Shown here: positions 1 to 6,973 of the stretch, piece by piece
Layout of the letters: each line of letters starts with the position of its first letter
How positions within the stretch are numbered: the first letter of the stretch is position 1
Source of the DNA: Gemmatimonadota bacterium
GTDB taxonomy: Bacteria > Gemmatimonadota > Gemmatimonadetes > Gemmatimonadales > GWC2-71-9
Assembly (NCBI GenBank): GCA_003222235.1
Contig: QHVD01000003.1
Span: 1 to 18,083 of the forward strand
DNA: 18,083 nt
Direction: 5' to 3'
Made by a program: the position numbers and the translations under genes
Notes under the pieces: generated by a model
Databases searched by the model: none
Seen by the model: the letters and a program-made list of their open reading frames with translations, nothing else
Told to the model about the DNA's origin: nothing

Positions 1-1
1 C

Positions 2-97
2 TGGAGCGGGTGGGTGTACCTCAAGAACCAGCAGGCGTCGGGAAAAACCACGCACGACGCCGGTATCGGGGCCAGCCGAGCCGGTTACGGGTCCTGA
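2..97 (+). CDS. C-terminal tail of an unidentified protein (5' end outside window)
   Basis: Frame 2 is open from the window edge to a TGA at 95-97 and encodes about 31 residues starting WSGWVYLKNQ and ending SRAGYGS. About 26 of the 31 codons end in G or C, as in the certain genes here, whereas the longer frame-1 reading of the same DNA has poor third-position bias. This makes a real gene end likely. The product cannot be named from so short a tail. It converges on the minus-strand gene ending at 161. A weak 6-bp inverted repeat (CCGTGC at 108-113, GCACGG at 123-128) lies just after the stop and has no T-tract. Confidence 0.45.
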   Translation, partial: WSGWVYLKNQQASGKTTHDAGIGASRAGYGS

Positions 98-160
98 CCG
101 CGAGCCGCCGTGCGTGCCACCAGCACGGGGGAGCGCTGAAGCGGGGTCGGTGCCGCCGGC

Positions 161-352
161 TCACCTGCCCGCGGTTTCCAGAATCTGGCGCATCTTGCGC
201 GCGAGAGACTCGATCTGCTTCAGGCTCGTCACCGTCTCCTGATCGTAGCCCTCGGCGCGCAGCAGCAGCAGCTGGGTCTCGGCGAGCAGCGCCGCCAGGG
301 GATTCGATAAATCGTGTCGCAGCGTGCGGAGCGGGTTGCCGGCCTCGGCCAT
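161..352 (-). CDS. Stand-alone histidine kinase-like DHp (HisKA-type) mini-protein
   Basis: This 63-residue protein carries an H-box-like motif, RHDLSNPLAAL, with a candidate phospho-acceptor His at residue 13. A second amphipathic helix follows (about residues 38-61, ending RKMRQILETAGR). Together these resemble the two-helix dimerisation and histidine phosphotransfer segment of sensor kinases. There is no sensor domain and no ATP-binding (HATPase) domain in this or the preceding gene. The ATG at 352-350 overlaps the stop of the upstream gene as TGATG, so translation is probably coupled. The family resemblance is by eye. It may be a phosphotransfer intermediate, a dimerisation partner, a decoy, or a helical hairpin that merely resembles HisKA. 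Confidence 0.6.
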   Translation of the reverse strand: MAEAGNPLRTLRHDLSNPLAALLAETQLLLLRAEGYDQETVTSLKQIESLARKMRQILETAGR

Positions 353-636
353 CACAGCAGCGAGCGGTACAGGTCGCGAATGTGGTGGTCGCGCAGATCC
401 CCCACTGATTGCCACAGGTCCTGCTCCGAGGTGGCGCAGAAGATCTCGGCCGTCGAGCGCTCCGCCTCGGTGTCGGGCGCGCCGAACAGGATCCGGCCGC
501 GCCAGATGCCGTCTTCGTGACGGCGCACGACGAGGCGAATGGGGATGAGTTGTCCGTCGAATCTGATGGGAGGAAGGTCGTGAACGACTGCTTCGCCTGC
601 CTCGGGTGCGCTGTACCGTGCCGGCTGAGCTGGCAT
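352..636 (-). CDS. Hypothetical protein, 94 aa, coupled to the DHp mini-protein
   Basis: This is a small soluble protein of 94 residues starting MPAQPARYSA, with no signal peptide or membrane segment. The middle (RFDGQLIPIRLVVRRHEDG followed by WRGRILFG) reads as alternating hydrophobic beta strands, and the end (EQDLWQSVGDLRDHHIRDLYRSLL) is helical. I do not recognise the family. The stop overlaps the start of the 63-residue HisKA-like gene (TGATG), which makes the two products likely partners. It could be a small input or response module for the DHp protein, but that is inference. It lies 64 bases downstream of the M50 protease gene on the same strand, so co-transcription with the protease is possible. 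Confidence 0.55.
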   Translation of the reverse strand: MPAQPARYSAPEAGEAVVHDLPPIRFDGQLIPIRLVVRRHEDGIWRGRILFGAPDTEAERSTAEIFCATSEQDLWQSVGDLRDHHIRDLYRSLL

Positions 637-700
637 GCGGGACCACTAGGGCTGGTTTGTGCAAAGATATAAGGCTCGACGACTTACGCAATGGTTTTTC

Positions 701-1807
701 TTAGATCCGGAACGGCACCGGGGCGAACGTGAGCAGGAAGAGGACGAGCGCCGCCCAGGCGAGCCCGCGGCGCGAGCGTGGCAGCGGGCGGTGCACGTCC
801 AACACCGGCGGGTGGCCGAATCTCCCGCGCGAGAGCGCGAGCACGACCGCACCCCAGAACAGCCAACCGCGCCAGAGCGAGCCGAGCGCCACGATCAGCA
901 CCCAGAACCCGAGCGCGACCCGGCGATGCCAGCGCGGGAGCGCGGCGTACAAGACGTGCCCGCCGTCGAGCTGCGAGATCGGCAGCAGGTTGAGCATGGT
1001 GACGAACATCCCGACCCACCCCGCGAACCCGACGGGGTTGACGATCAGCGTGGACGCCGACCGATTCACGAGATGCCGCAGCAGCAGTGTCAGAACCGAA
1101 TCGCCGAGCAGCGCCTTGCCGTCGCCGAGCCGGAGGAGCAGCCCTGTCACCGGCTCATCGTCGGTCGGCGGGTGACTCGTCGCGAGGCCGATGGCCAGCA
1201 CCGGGAGCGCGACGACGAATCCCGCGATCGGCCCGGCCACGCCCACGTCGAACAGCTGGCGCCGATCCGACAGCATGGTGCGCAGCCGAATGAAGGCGCC
1301 CATGGTCCCGATGAACGAGGGGACGAGCGGCACCGGGATGAAATAGGGGGGCGACACATCCAGCTCGTAACGGCGCGCCGTGACGTAGTGCCCCAGCTCG
1401 TGGCAGAGCAGGATGGCGAGCAGAGGCAGCGAGAAGGTGAATCCGGCGGCCCAGGCGCGTGCGAAGTGCTGGGGCACCACGTAGGACCCGGTGAACAGGT
1501 CGAACGGGTTCTCGTACTCGATCGTGCGCGCGAGCACGGCCCCGGCGAAGGTCGTCGTGAAGAGGGTCGCGAGAAACAGGGCGACGTGCCACCCCCAGCG
1601 CTCGGGCCGCCGGGGGCCCGGCCGCGTGAGCACCAGATGACGCCCTTCGGGCTCATCGGACCAATAGTACGTGCCGCCCCACCGGGCCAGCCGGCGGGCG
1701 AGCTCCGGCGACGGCCCGGCGTGGGCCGGATGTACAAGGGCATCAATCACTTCCCGATCGGGGAGGGCGGTGGTCCGCCAGGCGAGCAGGAACTCGCTCA
1801 GGTCCAT
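701..1807 (-). CDS. Site-2 protease family (M50) intramembrane zinc metalloprotease
   Basis: The product is 368 residues. HELGH at 136-140 supplies the zinc-binding His pair and catalytic Glu inside a hydrophobic segment. LDGGH at 280-284, preceded by NLLPISQ, is the second conserved M50 motif and supplies the Asp zinc ligand. Membrane segments are visible around 74-94, 120-142, 185-210, 258-277, 295-325 and 348-364. No PDZ domain is apparent. The RRYELDVSPPYFIPVP stretch after the active site and the soluble N-terminal region (1-70) resemble the EGY-like or uncharacterised bacterial M50 branch rather than RseP. Members cut transmembrane segments within the bilayer, often to release regulators; the substrate here is unknown. 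The ATG at 1807 lies 8 bases from the -35 box of divergent rho, so both genes share one short control region. Confidence 0.85.
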   Translation of the reverse strand: MDLSEFLLAWRTTALPDREVIDALVHPAHAGPSPELARRLARWGGTYYWSDEPEGRHLVLTRPGPRRPERWGWHVALFLATLFTTTFAGAVLARTIEYENPFDLFTGSYVVPQHFARAWAAGFTFSLPLLAILLCHELGHYVTARRYELDVSPPYFIPVPLVPSFIGTMGAFIRLRTMLSDRRQLFDVGVAGPIAGFVVALPVLAIGLATSHPPTDDEPVTGLLLRLGDGKALLGDSVLTLLLRHLVNRSASTLIVNPVGFAGWVGMFVTMLNLLPISQLDGGHVLYAALPRWHRRVALGFWVLIVALGSLWRGWLFWGAVVLALSRGRFGHPPVLDVHRPLPRSRRGLAWAALVLFLLTFAPVPFRI

Positions 1808-1815
1808 GCGCGCTC

Positions 1816-1844
1816 TTGACTGTGCGTCCGGCAGTCCCTACTAT
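1816..1844 (+). promoter_or_regulatory. Sigma70-type promoter of rho
   Basis: TTGACT (1816-1821) and TACTAT (1839-1844) are separated by 17 bases, the optimal spacing. Transcription would start near 1851, leaving a leader of roughly 95 bases before the rho GTG at 1949. The AT-rich core (positions 1839-1850) reads on the minus strand as TATAGT/TATATA and could also serve as the -10 box of the divergent M50 protease gene. No good minus-strand -35 is visible at 16-18 bases. Confidence 0.65.
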
Positions 1845-1948
1845 ATAAAGCGAGCACCCCTTCAAACTCCCTGAATTCCATTTATCACCGCGTTCAGTCT
1901 CCCATCCCCGGGGTTCGCCCGTCGTAGAGCAAACGGAGTACAGCACAC

Positions 1949-3208
1949 GTGGATATCGCTGAACTAAAGAGGAAGTCCGTCGCGGAACTACACGCGATGG
2001 CCGAAACGCTGAACATCACCAACTACTCCGGGCTTCGCAAGCAGGACCTGATCTTTCGTATCGAGCAGTCGCTGCTCGATTCGGATACGGTCCTGCGCGG
2101 CGAGGGTGTCCTCGAGATCCTTCCGGAGGGCTACGGCTTCCTGCGCAGCCCCGACTGGAACTATCTCTATGGCCCCGACGACATTTACGTCTCGCCCAGC
2201 CAGATCAAGCGATTCGATCTGCGCACCGGCGACACCATCATGGGTCAGGTGCGGCCGCCCAAGGAGGGCGAGCGCTACCTCGCGCTCCTCAAGGTCGAGA
2301 CGGTCAACGGCGAGGAACCCGAGAAGGCCAAGCACCGGGTCGCGTTCGACAACCTGCGGCCCCGCTACCCGGAAGAGCGCATCCGCCTGGAGCGCAAGGA
2401 CAGCGATCTGTCGATGCGGGTGATGGATATCCTCTGCCCCATTGGGAAAGGCCAGCGCGGCCTGATCGTGTCTCCGCCCAAGGCCGGGAAGACGATCCTG
2501 ATGCAGAAGCTCGCCAACTCCATCATCGAAAACCACCCCGAGATCTACCTCATCGTGCTGCTGATCGACGAACGGCCCGAAGAGGTGACCGACATGGAGG
2601 AGAACGTGAAAGGGACCACCGTTGAGGTGATCTCCTCCACGTTCGACGAGCCGGCGGACCGGCACGTCCAGGTGGCCGACATGGTGATCGAGAAGGCGAA
2701 GCGGATGGTGGAGCACAGCAAGGACGTGGTGATCCTGCTCGACTCGATCACGCGGCTCGGCCGAGCCCACAACGTCGTGGTGCCGCACTCCGGCAAGATC
2801 CTCTCGGGCGGCGTGGACGCGAATGCCCTCCAGAAGCCGAAGCGCTTCTTCGGCGCTGCGCGCAACATCGAGGGGGGCGGGTCGCTGACGATCATCGCCA
2901 CCGCGCTGATCGACACCGGCTCGCGCATGGACGAGGTGATCTTCGAGGAGTTCAAGGGCACGGGGAACATGGAGGTCATCCTCGACCGCCGCATCGCCGA
3001 CCGCCGTGTCTACCCCGCCATCGACGTGCAGCGCAGCTCCACCCGCAAGGAAGAGCTGCTGCTCACCAAGGAGGAGCTCAACAAGGTCTACCTGCTGCGC
3101 AATTTCCTCTCCGACATGCCGCCCGTGGAGGCGATCGAGTTCCTGCTCGAGCGCATGAAGCGCACGAAAACCAACCTGGAATTCTTCGCGACGATGTCGC
3201 AGGGATGA
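1949..3208 (+). CDS. rho: Transcription termination factor Rho
   Basis: Rho is a hexameric RNA-dependent ATPase/helicase that ends transcription of untranslated RNA. The 419-residue length is typical. The N-terminal Rho-N helical region (about 1-45) is followed by the RNA-binding cold-shock-like fold (GYGFLR at 61-66, [10 protein letters not shown] at 80-89). The P-loop SPPKAGKT is at 175-182, IDERPEEV at 206-213, and Walker [16 protein letters not shown] begins at 261. Q/R-loop residues [21 protein letters not shown] begin at 286. There is no long Arg/Asp-rich N-terminal insertion. The start is GTG at 1949, supported by a GGAG about 10 bases upstream and by the conserved N-terminus ([10 protein letters not shown]). 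The stop is followed immediately by the octamer array at 3210. Confidence 0.97.
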   Translation: MDIAELKRKSVAELHAMAETLNITNYSGLRKQDLIFRIEQSLLDSDTVLRGEGVLEILPEGYGFLRSPDWNYLYGPDDIYVSPSQIKRFDLRTGDTIMGQVRPPKEGERYLALLKVETVNGEEPEKAKHRVAFDNLRPRYPEERIRLERKDSDLSMRVMDILCPIGKGQRGLIVSPPKAGKTILMQKLANSIIENHPEIYLIVLLIDERPEEVTDMEENVKGTTVEVISSTFDEPADRHVQVADMVIEKAKRMVEHSKDVVILLDSITRLGRAHNVVVPHSGKILSGGVDANALQKPKRFFGAARNIEGGGSLTIIATALIDTGSRMDEVIFEEFKGTGNMEVILDRRIADRRVYPAIDVQRSSTRKEELLLTKEELNKVYLLRNFLSDMPPVEAIEFLLERMKRTKTNLEFFATMSQG

Positions 3209-3209
3209 C

Positions 3210-3298
3210 GGACGGGCGGACGGGCGGACAGGCGGACGGAAGATTTGGTTGAAGATCGCCGTCACGGTCCGCCCGTCCGACCGTCCGCCGGTCCGCCC
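3210..3298. repeat. Palindromic octamer array A between rho and ruvX
   Basis: Four head-to-tail octamers (GGACGGGC, GGACGGGC, GGACAGGC, GGACGGAA; 3210-3241) start one base after the rho stop codon. After a 25-base spacer come four complementary octamers (GTCCGCCC, GTCCGACC, GTCCGCCG, GTCCGCCC; 3267-3298). The arms can pair into a long, very GC-rich hairpin with a few mismatches and several possible registers. No U-tract follows, so it is not a standard intrinsic terminator. The ruvX start lies 3 bases beyond the second arm. Confidence 0.9.
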
Positions 3299-3301
3299 GG
3301 A

Positions 3302-3730
3302 GTGGGGAGGCTGCTAGCCGTGGATTGGGGCGCGCGCCGCATCGGGCTCGCGCTGTCCGACGAGACCCAGACGATCGCCCAGCCGCTCACCACCCTCACC
3401 CGCCGCGCGGGCCGGCGTTTCCCCATGTCCCGCCTGCTCGTCCTACTCGAGGAGCGCGGCGTGGCGGGCGTGATCGTGGGCCTACCGCTCGACGCCGCAG
3501 GCTCGGAAGGGGAGGCGGCGGCCGCCGCCCGCGCCCTGGCGGCGGACGTCGCGCGGCGCTCGGGCCGCCCCGTCGCGCTGTGGGACGAGCGCTTCACCAC
3601 GGCGCGCGCGCTGCAATCGGTCCGGGAAATGGGCGGAACCACACGGGGCCGCAAAGGAGATCTCGACGCCCTCGCCGCCGCGCTGCTGCTCCAGCACTAT
3701 CTCGACGCGAGGCGGGGGGGAGCGACGTGA
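3302..3730 (+). CDS. ruvX: Putative pre-16S rRNA nuclease / RuvX (YqgF) family
   Basis: The RNase H-like fold begins LLAVDWGARRIGLALSD, with the first catalytic Asp in VDWG. GVIVGLPLDAAGSEG is the central family motif (VGLP), WDERFTT carries the conserved Glu and Thr residues, and the end (KGDLDALAAALLLQHYL) holds the last conserved Asp residues. YqgF proteins mature the 5' end of 16S rRNA and are also annotated as Holliday junction resolvase-like. I chose GTG 3302 (142 residues) because it gives the usual N-terminus, MGRLLAVDWG. A TTG at 3245 in the spacer of array A would extend the protein by 19 residues encoded by the repeat arm and is less likely. No good Shine-Dalgarno precedes 3302. 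The stop overlaps the mltG GTG (GTGA). Confidence 0.9.
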   Translation: MGRLLAVDWGARRIGLALSDETQTIAQPLTTLTRRAGRRFPMSRLLVLLEERGVAGVIVGLPLDAAGSEGEAAAAARALAADVARRSGRPVALWDERFTTARALQSVREMGGTTRGRKGDLDALAAALLLQHYLDARRGGAT

Positions 3731-4839
3731 ACCATAGTGCGGAGTGCGGAATGCGGAATGCGGAATTGACGTGCCGTCTTCGAGCGCTGAGGCTGCCTTC
3801 CCTTACGAAACCACCCCGTACACTCCGCACTCCGCACTCCGCATTCCGCATTGGTTCACTCCCCATTGGCCTAGCCCTGGCTCTCGCGGCCTGCGGAACG
3901 CCCAACGCACCCCGTGCCACCGTCACGATCCCCCCCGGCGCCACCCTCGAATCCGCCATTGACTCCCTCACCGGGAACCGCGTGATCGGCCATCGCGACC
4001 TGTTCCGCCTGTACGCCAGGCTTCGCGGACTCGGGGGGTCGCTCAAGAGCGGGGTGTATCTGCTACGGCAGGACGAGGCGTGGGGCGACGTCGTGGCGGC
4101 CCTGGAGCGCGGTCGCGGCGTGGAGCAGCGCCTCACCGTCCGCGAGGGTCTGAGACTCGGCGAAGTGGCCGCCATCGTCCAGACCCAGCTCGGAATCCCG
4201 CGGGACTCCTTTCTGGAGGCGGCGGAGGACTCCGCCCTGCTCGCCGAGCTCGGCCTTCCCGACGAGGCGATCAGCGCGGAAGGCTATCTCTTCCCGACGA
4301 CGTACCTGCTGCCGCTCCACATCGGGGCGCAGGAGCTGGTCCGCGTGATGACCAAGCAGTTCGCCAAGCAGTGGAGCCCCGAGTGGCAGGCTCGGCTCGA
4401 CTCCCTCCACCTCTCGCGGCACGAGCTCGTCACGCTCGCGTCGATCGTCGAGGCCGAGGTGCGCTACGATCCCGACCGGCCGTTTATCTCGGCCGTATAC
4501 CAGAACCGTCTCAAGCGGGGGATGCGGCTCGAGGCCGACCCGACGGTGAGCTATGCCTACGGCCGGCGGCTCAGGCGGGTATGGCACAAGAACCTTGCGG
4601 TCAGCTCGGTCTACAACACCTATCTGCACACGGGGCTCCCTCCCGGCCCCATCGGGCAGCCCGGGCGGGCGAGCCTACTCGCGGCACTGTACCCGGCGAA
4701 GGTGCCGTTCTTCTACTTCGTCGCGCAGCCCGACGGCAAACACATCTTCTCGGCGACGTACGCGGAGCACCTGGCGGCGATCCGCCACGTCAAGGAAATG
4801 CGGCGCGGAGCGCGCGCGCCGCGGCGGCCGGGTCGGTAG
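3727..4839 (+). CDS. mltG: Endolytic murein transglycosylase MltG (YceG-like), repeat-containing N-terminus
   Basis: MltG cleaves nascent peptidoglycan strands at the inner membrane and sets chain length. The catalytic region is clear: EGYLFPTTY at 185-193 with catalytic Glu185, LASIVEAEV at 237-245, NRLKRGMRLEADPTVSYAYG from 260, and YNTYLHTGLPPGPI from 296. The N-terminal LysM-like part begins near VTIPPGATLESAI (66-78). The only start with a Shine-Dalgarno (G-rich run ending GGAG at about 3719-3722) is GTG 3727, overlapping the ruvX stop. The first 42 residues would then be encoded by heptamer array B. They are followed by a hydrophobic segment (44-55) and Cys56 in LALAACG, which resembles a lipoprotein signal. 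In-frame ATG 3751 or TTG 3766 are alternative starts. The 3' end overlaps convergent thiE by 50 bases. Confidence 0.92.
   Translation: MNHSAECGMRNAELTCRLRALRLPSLTKPPRTLRTPHSAFRIGSLPIGLALALAACGTPNAPRATVTIPPGATLESAIDSLTGNRVIGHRDLFRLYARLRGLGGSLKSGVYLLRQDEAWGDVVAALERGRGVEQRLTVREGLRLGEVAAIVQTQLGIPRDSFLEAAEDSALLAELGLPDEAISAEGYLFPTTYLLPLHIGAQELVRVMTKQFAKQWSPEWQARLDSLHLSRHELVTLASIVEAEVRYDPDRPFISAVYQNRLKRGMRLEADPTVSYAYGRRLRRVWHKNLAVSSVYNTYLHTGLPPGPIGQPGRASLLAALYPAKVPFFYFVAQPDGKHIFSATYAEHLAAIRHVKEMRRGARAPRRPGR
3731..3856. repeat. Palindromic heptamer array B at the 5' end of mltG
   Basis: Four heptamers (AGTGCGG, AGTGCGG, AATGCGG, AATGCGG; 3736-3763) are followed after about 57 bases by CACTCCG x3 and CATTCCG (3821-3848) plus CAT. 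The arms are complementary, and the complementarity extends to the outer ends, where AACCAT near 3730 faces ATTGGTT near 3850. The array starts at the ruvX stop codon, but the reading frame of mltG stays open through it. The intervening DNA (about 3764-3820) shows no gene of its own. Confidence 0.9.
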
Positions 4840-5413
4840 CGTTCCACACGGCGCCCATCACGCCCACGCCGACGGCGCCGGCCGCCGCGATCGCGCCGGC
4901 GTTGTCGGCGTCGATCCCGCCGATCCCGAGCACCGGGATACCGGTCGGCGCGAGCCGCGCCAGCGCGGCGAACCCGGCGGGGCCGAGCGGCGGGCCCGCG
5001 TCCGGCTTGTTGGCGGTCGTGAAGCAGGGGCCGATGCTCCAGTAGTCGGCAGGCCAGCCGGCGGCCCGCTCGGTTTCCGCGGCCGTCCCGACCGAGAGGC
5101 CGAGGAGAAACCCGGGGGGGACGTGCGGGCGGAGCCGGTCGAGCGGCAGGTCTTCTTGACCGAGGTGGGTGCCGGCGGCGCCGGCGGCGAGCGCGACGTC
5201 CGCCCGGTCGTTGACGATGACGGGCACGGGGAGCGCGCCAACCAGCGCCCGGGCGAGGGCGGCCATCTCGCGGGCCGGGGCGTCTTTCATCCGGACCTGG
5301 ACCATGGTGGCCCCACCCGCCACCGCGCGGCGGCAGGCGTCGACCGGATCGCGCCCCTTGAGGAGGGCGCTGTCCGTGACCACCATCAAGCGCAAGCTAG
5401 ACTCGAGTGCCAT
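4790..5413 (-). CDS. thiE: Thiamine phosphate synthase
   Basis: ThiE joins HMP-pyrophosphate to thiazole phosphate to give thiamine phosphate in the cytosol. The 207-residue TIM-barrel has the expected landmarks: VQVRMK at 38-43 (pyrophosphate contacts), VIVNDRADVALAAG at 65-78, GTHLGQEDLP at 81-90, SIGPCFTTANKP at 126-137, and the phosphate-binding GIGGI at 163-167 with GVGVMGAV at 182-189. The start at ATG 5413 is preferred. It gives a normal N-terminus (SLRLMVVTDS), but its codon overlaps the ATG of divergent aroH in the palindrome CATG. An internal ATG at 5386 (MVVTDS) is the alternative. No Shine-Dalgarno is visible for either. The 3' end overlaps mltG tail to tail. Confidence 0.93.
   Translation of the reverse strand: MALESSLRLMVVTDSALLKGRDPVDACRRAVAGGATMVQVRMKDAPAREMAALARALVGALPVPVIVNDRADVALAAGAAGTHLGQEDLPLDRLRPHVPPGFLLGLSVGTAAETERAAGWPADYWSIGPCFTTANKPDAGPPLGPAGFAALARLAPTGIPVLGIGGIDADNAGAIAAAGAVGVGVMGAVWNATDPAAAARALRAAFP
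5376..5403 (+). promoter_or_regulatory. Candidate promoter for leaderless aroH transcript
   Basis: GTGACC (5376-5381) and TAGACT (5398-5403) are 16 bases apart. The -10-like TANNNT box ends 8 bases before the aroH ATG at 5412, so transcription would begin at or next to the start codon. aroH has no Shine-Dalgarno. The elements lie inside the thiE coding region on the other strand. The match is modest (4 of 6 at each box). Confidence 0.3.
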
Positions 5414-5780
5414 GAGCAAAGTTCTGCGCGGGCTGCGAGGCGCGACCACCGCCGCCGCGAACACCCGCGAAGCGATCCTGGCTGCGACGGAAGAGCTGCT
5501 CCGGACGCTGCAGCAGGCGAACGACTTCCAGCCGGAGGACGTCGAGAGCGCGATCTTCACGTCGTCCCCCGACCTCACGGCCGAGTACCCGGCCCGCGCC
5601 GCGCGACGCCTCGGGTGGCGCGACGTCCCCTTGCTGGGCGCCGCCGAGGTGGCCGTGCCGGACGGTCTTCGCCGCTGCATCCGCGTGCTGCTCCACTTCT
5701 ATACCGCCAAGACGCAGGGCGAGCTGAAACATATGTACCTGCGGGAGGCGGCCAGGCTGCGACCCGACCGAATGCAATGA
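5412..5780 (+). CDS. aroH: Chorismate mutase, AroH type
   Basis: AroH converts chorismate to prephenate for phenylalanine and tyrosine synthesis. The 122-residue protein matches the trimeric monofunctional AroH fold. RGLRGATT near residues 6-13 carries the active-site Arg. SAIFTSSPDLTAEYPARAAR is the central family block. PLLGAAEVAVP holds the active-site Glu, RRCIRVLLH the second Arg, and KHMYLREAARLRPD the conserved Tyr and C-terminus. The start ATG 5412 shares two bases with the thiE ATG on the other strand. The stop overlaps the next gene's ATG (ATGA at 5777-5780), so aroH heads an operon with the rRNA methyltransferase and the metal transporter. Confidence 0.94.
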   Translation: MSKVLRGLRGATTAAANTREAILAATEELLRTLQQANDFQPEDVESAIFTSSPDLTAEYPARAARRLGWRDVPLLGAAEVAVPDGLRRCIRVLLHFYTAKTQGELKHMYLREAARLRPDRMQ

Positions 5781-6931
5781 CGGTCGTCGTCTCGGCGCAA
5801 GGCGCGGCCCGCTGGCAGGGCGGCCATCCGTGGATCTATCGCACCGACGTCTACGACGAGCCCGGCGACTCACCCGGCATCGTGACCGTGACCAACCGCC
5901 GCGGCCGTCATCTCGGCCAGGCGTTGTATTCCCCCAAATCCGAGATCCGGCTGCGGCTGCTCACGCACGGCGGGGAGCCCGTCGATGCCGGCTGGTGGGG
6001 CGGGCGCATTGCCGCCGCCGCCGCGCGGCGCGCGGGCATCCCCGCGACCGGTTATCGCGTCGTGCACGCCGAAGGAGATGGCCTGCCCGCGCTCATCGTG
6101 GACCGGTATGGCGCCTACGTGGTGGCGCAACTGCTCTCCGCTGGGCTCGAGCGCGTGCGGGACGACGTCATCGCCGGGATCCGCGCGGCGCTTGGCCCGG
6201 AAGGGGTCCTGCTCCGCAACGACGCTCCCATCCGCCGCCACGAGGGGCTCCCGCTCGAGGTCGTGCCCGCGTTCGGGACCGTGCCCGAGCTGGTAGCGGT
6301 GGAGGAGCACGGCATCCGCTATTTTGCGGCGCCCCACACCGGCCAGAAGACCGGGGCGTTCCTCGACCAGCGGGAGAACCGGGCGCTCGTGGGCGCGCAC
6401 ACCGCTGAAGGCCGGGCGCTCGACCTCTTCACCTACCACGGCTCGTTCGCGCTCCACCTCGCCCGGCGCGCGAAGACGGTCCTGGCGGTGGACGTGAGCG
6501 CCGAGGCCCTCGCGCGCGGAGCGCAGAACGCCGCGCTGAACGGCTGCGCGAACATCACCTGGCGTGAGGCGAACGCCTTCGACCTGCTGCGCGAGCTGGA
6601 CCGAGGCGAGGAGACGTTCGACACCATCGTGCTCGACCCGCCGGCGTTCGCCAAGACGAAACAGAGCGTACCGCGCGCCCGCGCCGGCTACAAGGAGATC
6701 AACCTGCGGGCGATGCGCATTCTCGCCCCGGGGGGAGTGCTCTTCACCTGCTCCTGCTCCTACCACGTGCACCGGGGCGTGTTCGGCGAGATGCTGGCGG
6801 AGGCCGCCCGGGACTCCGGCCGCCGGCTCCAGCTCCTCGCCCAGGTCGGGGCGGGCCGGGACCACCCCGAGATCGTGACCGTGCCCGAAACCACGTATCT
6901 CAAGGGTGCGCTGCTCCAGGCCGTCGACTGA
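5777..6931 (+). CDS. rlmI: Class I rRNA large-subunit methyltransferase, RlmI-like (PUA + Rossmann)
   Basis: The 384-residue protein has the RlmI/YccW architecture. An N-terminal PUA-like domain (1-75, with GGHPWIY at 15-21) precedes a linking alpha/beta domain (to about 185) and a SAM-dependent methyltransferase domain. Motifs include GQKTGAFLDQREN at 189-201, SAM motif I region LDLFTYHGSFAL at 215-226, LAVDVSAEAL at 236-245, and the catalytic-type LDPPAFAKTK at 286-295. The end carries TCSCSYHV at 324-331. E. coli RlmI makes m5C in 23S rRNA, but this family also contains enzymes of other or unknown site specificity, so the target is not certain. It overlaps aroH by 4 bases and is followed 42 bases later by a metal transporter gene. 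Confidence 0.88.
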   Translation: MTVVVSAQGAARWQGGHPWIYRTDVYDEPGDSPGIVTVTNRRGRHLGQALYSPKSEIRLRLLTHGGEPVDAGWWGGRIAAAAARRAGIPATGYRVVHAEGDGLPALIVDRYGAYVVAQLLSAGLERVRDDVIAGIRAALGPEGVLLRNDAPIRRHEGLPLEVVPAFGTVPELVAVEEHGIRYFAAPHTGQKTGAFLDQRENRALVGAHTAEGRALDLFTYHGSFALHLARRAKTVLAVDVSAEALARGAQNAALNGCANITWREANAFDLLRELDRGEETFDTIVLDPPAFAKTKQSVPRARAGYKEINLRAMRILAPGGVLFTCSCSYHVHRGVFGEMLAEAARDSGRRLQLLAQVGAGRDHPEIVTVPETTYLKGALLQAVD

Positions 6932-6973
6932 AGCACCGTTGACTCCGGACGCCCCGCTCACAACCTTGCACCC

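Noticed and set aside
10..408. 132-codon + strand frame at the left edge
   Set aside because: Weak third-position bias and Arg/Ala-rich composition; it overlaps the better-supported frame at 2-97 and the minus-strand genes.
637..700. AT-rich gap with TATATC on the minus strand as a promoter for the 94/63-residue pair
   Set aside because: No acceptable -35 box at 16-18 bases; could still be a weak promoter but is not supported.
1988..3265. 425-codon minus-strand frame opposite rho
   Set aside because: Mirror of rho codon bias; no recognisable domains.
3210..3298. Array A as a CRISPR array
   Set aside because: Units are 8 bases with no spacers, and the second block is inverted; no cas genes are nearby.
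3731..3856. Array B as a transposon with terminal inverted repeats
   Set aside because: No transposase, no target-site duplication, and the complementary arms are themselves tandem heptamers, like arrays A and C.
6939..6967. TTGACT ahead of the CDF transporter gene as a -35 box
   Set aside because: The sequence 16-18 bases downstream (AACCTT region) is a poor -10; operon read-through from rlmI is simpler.
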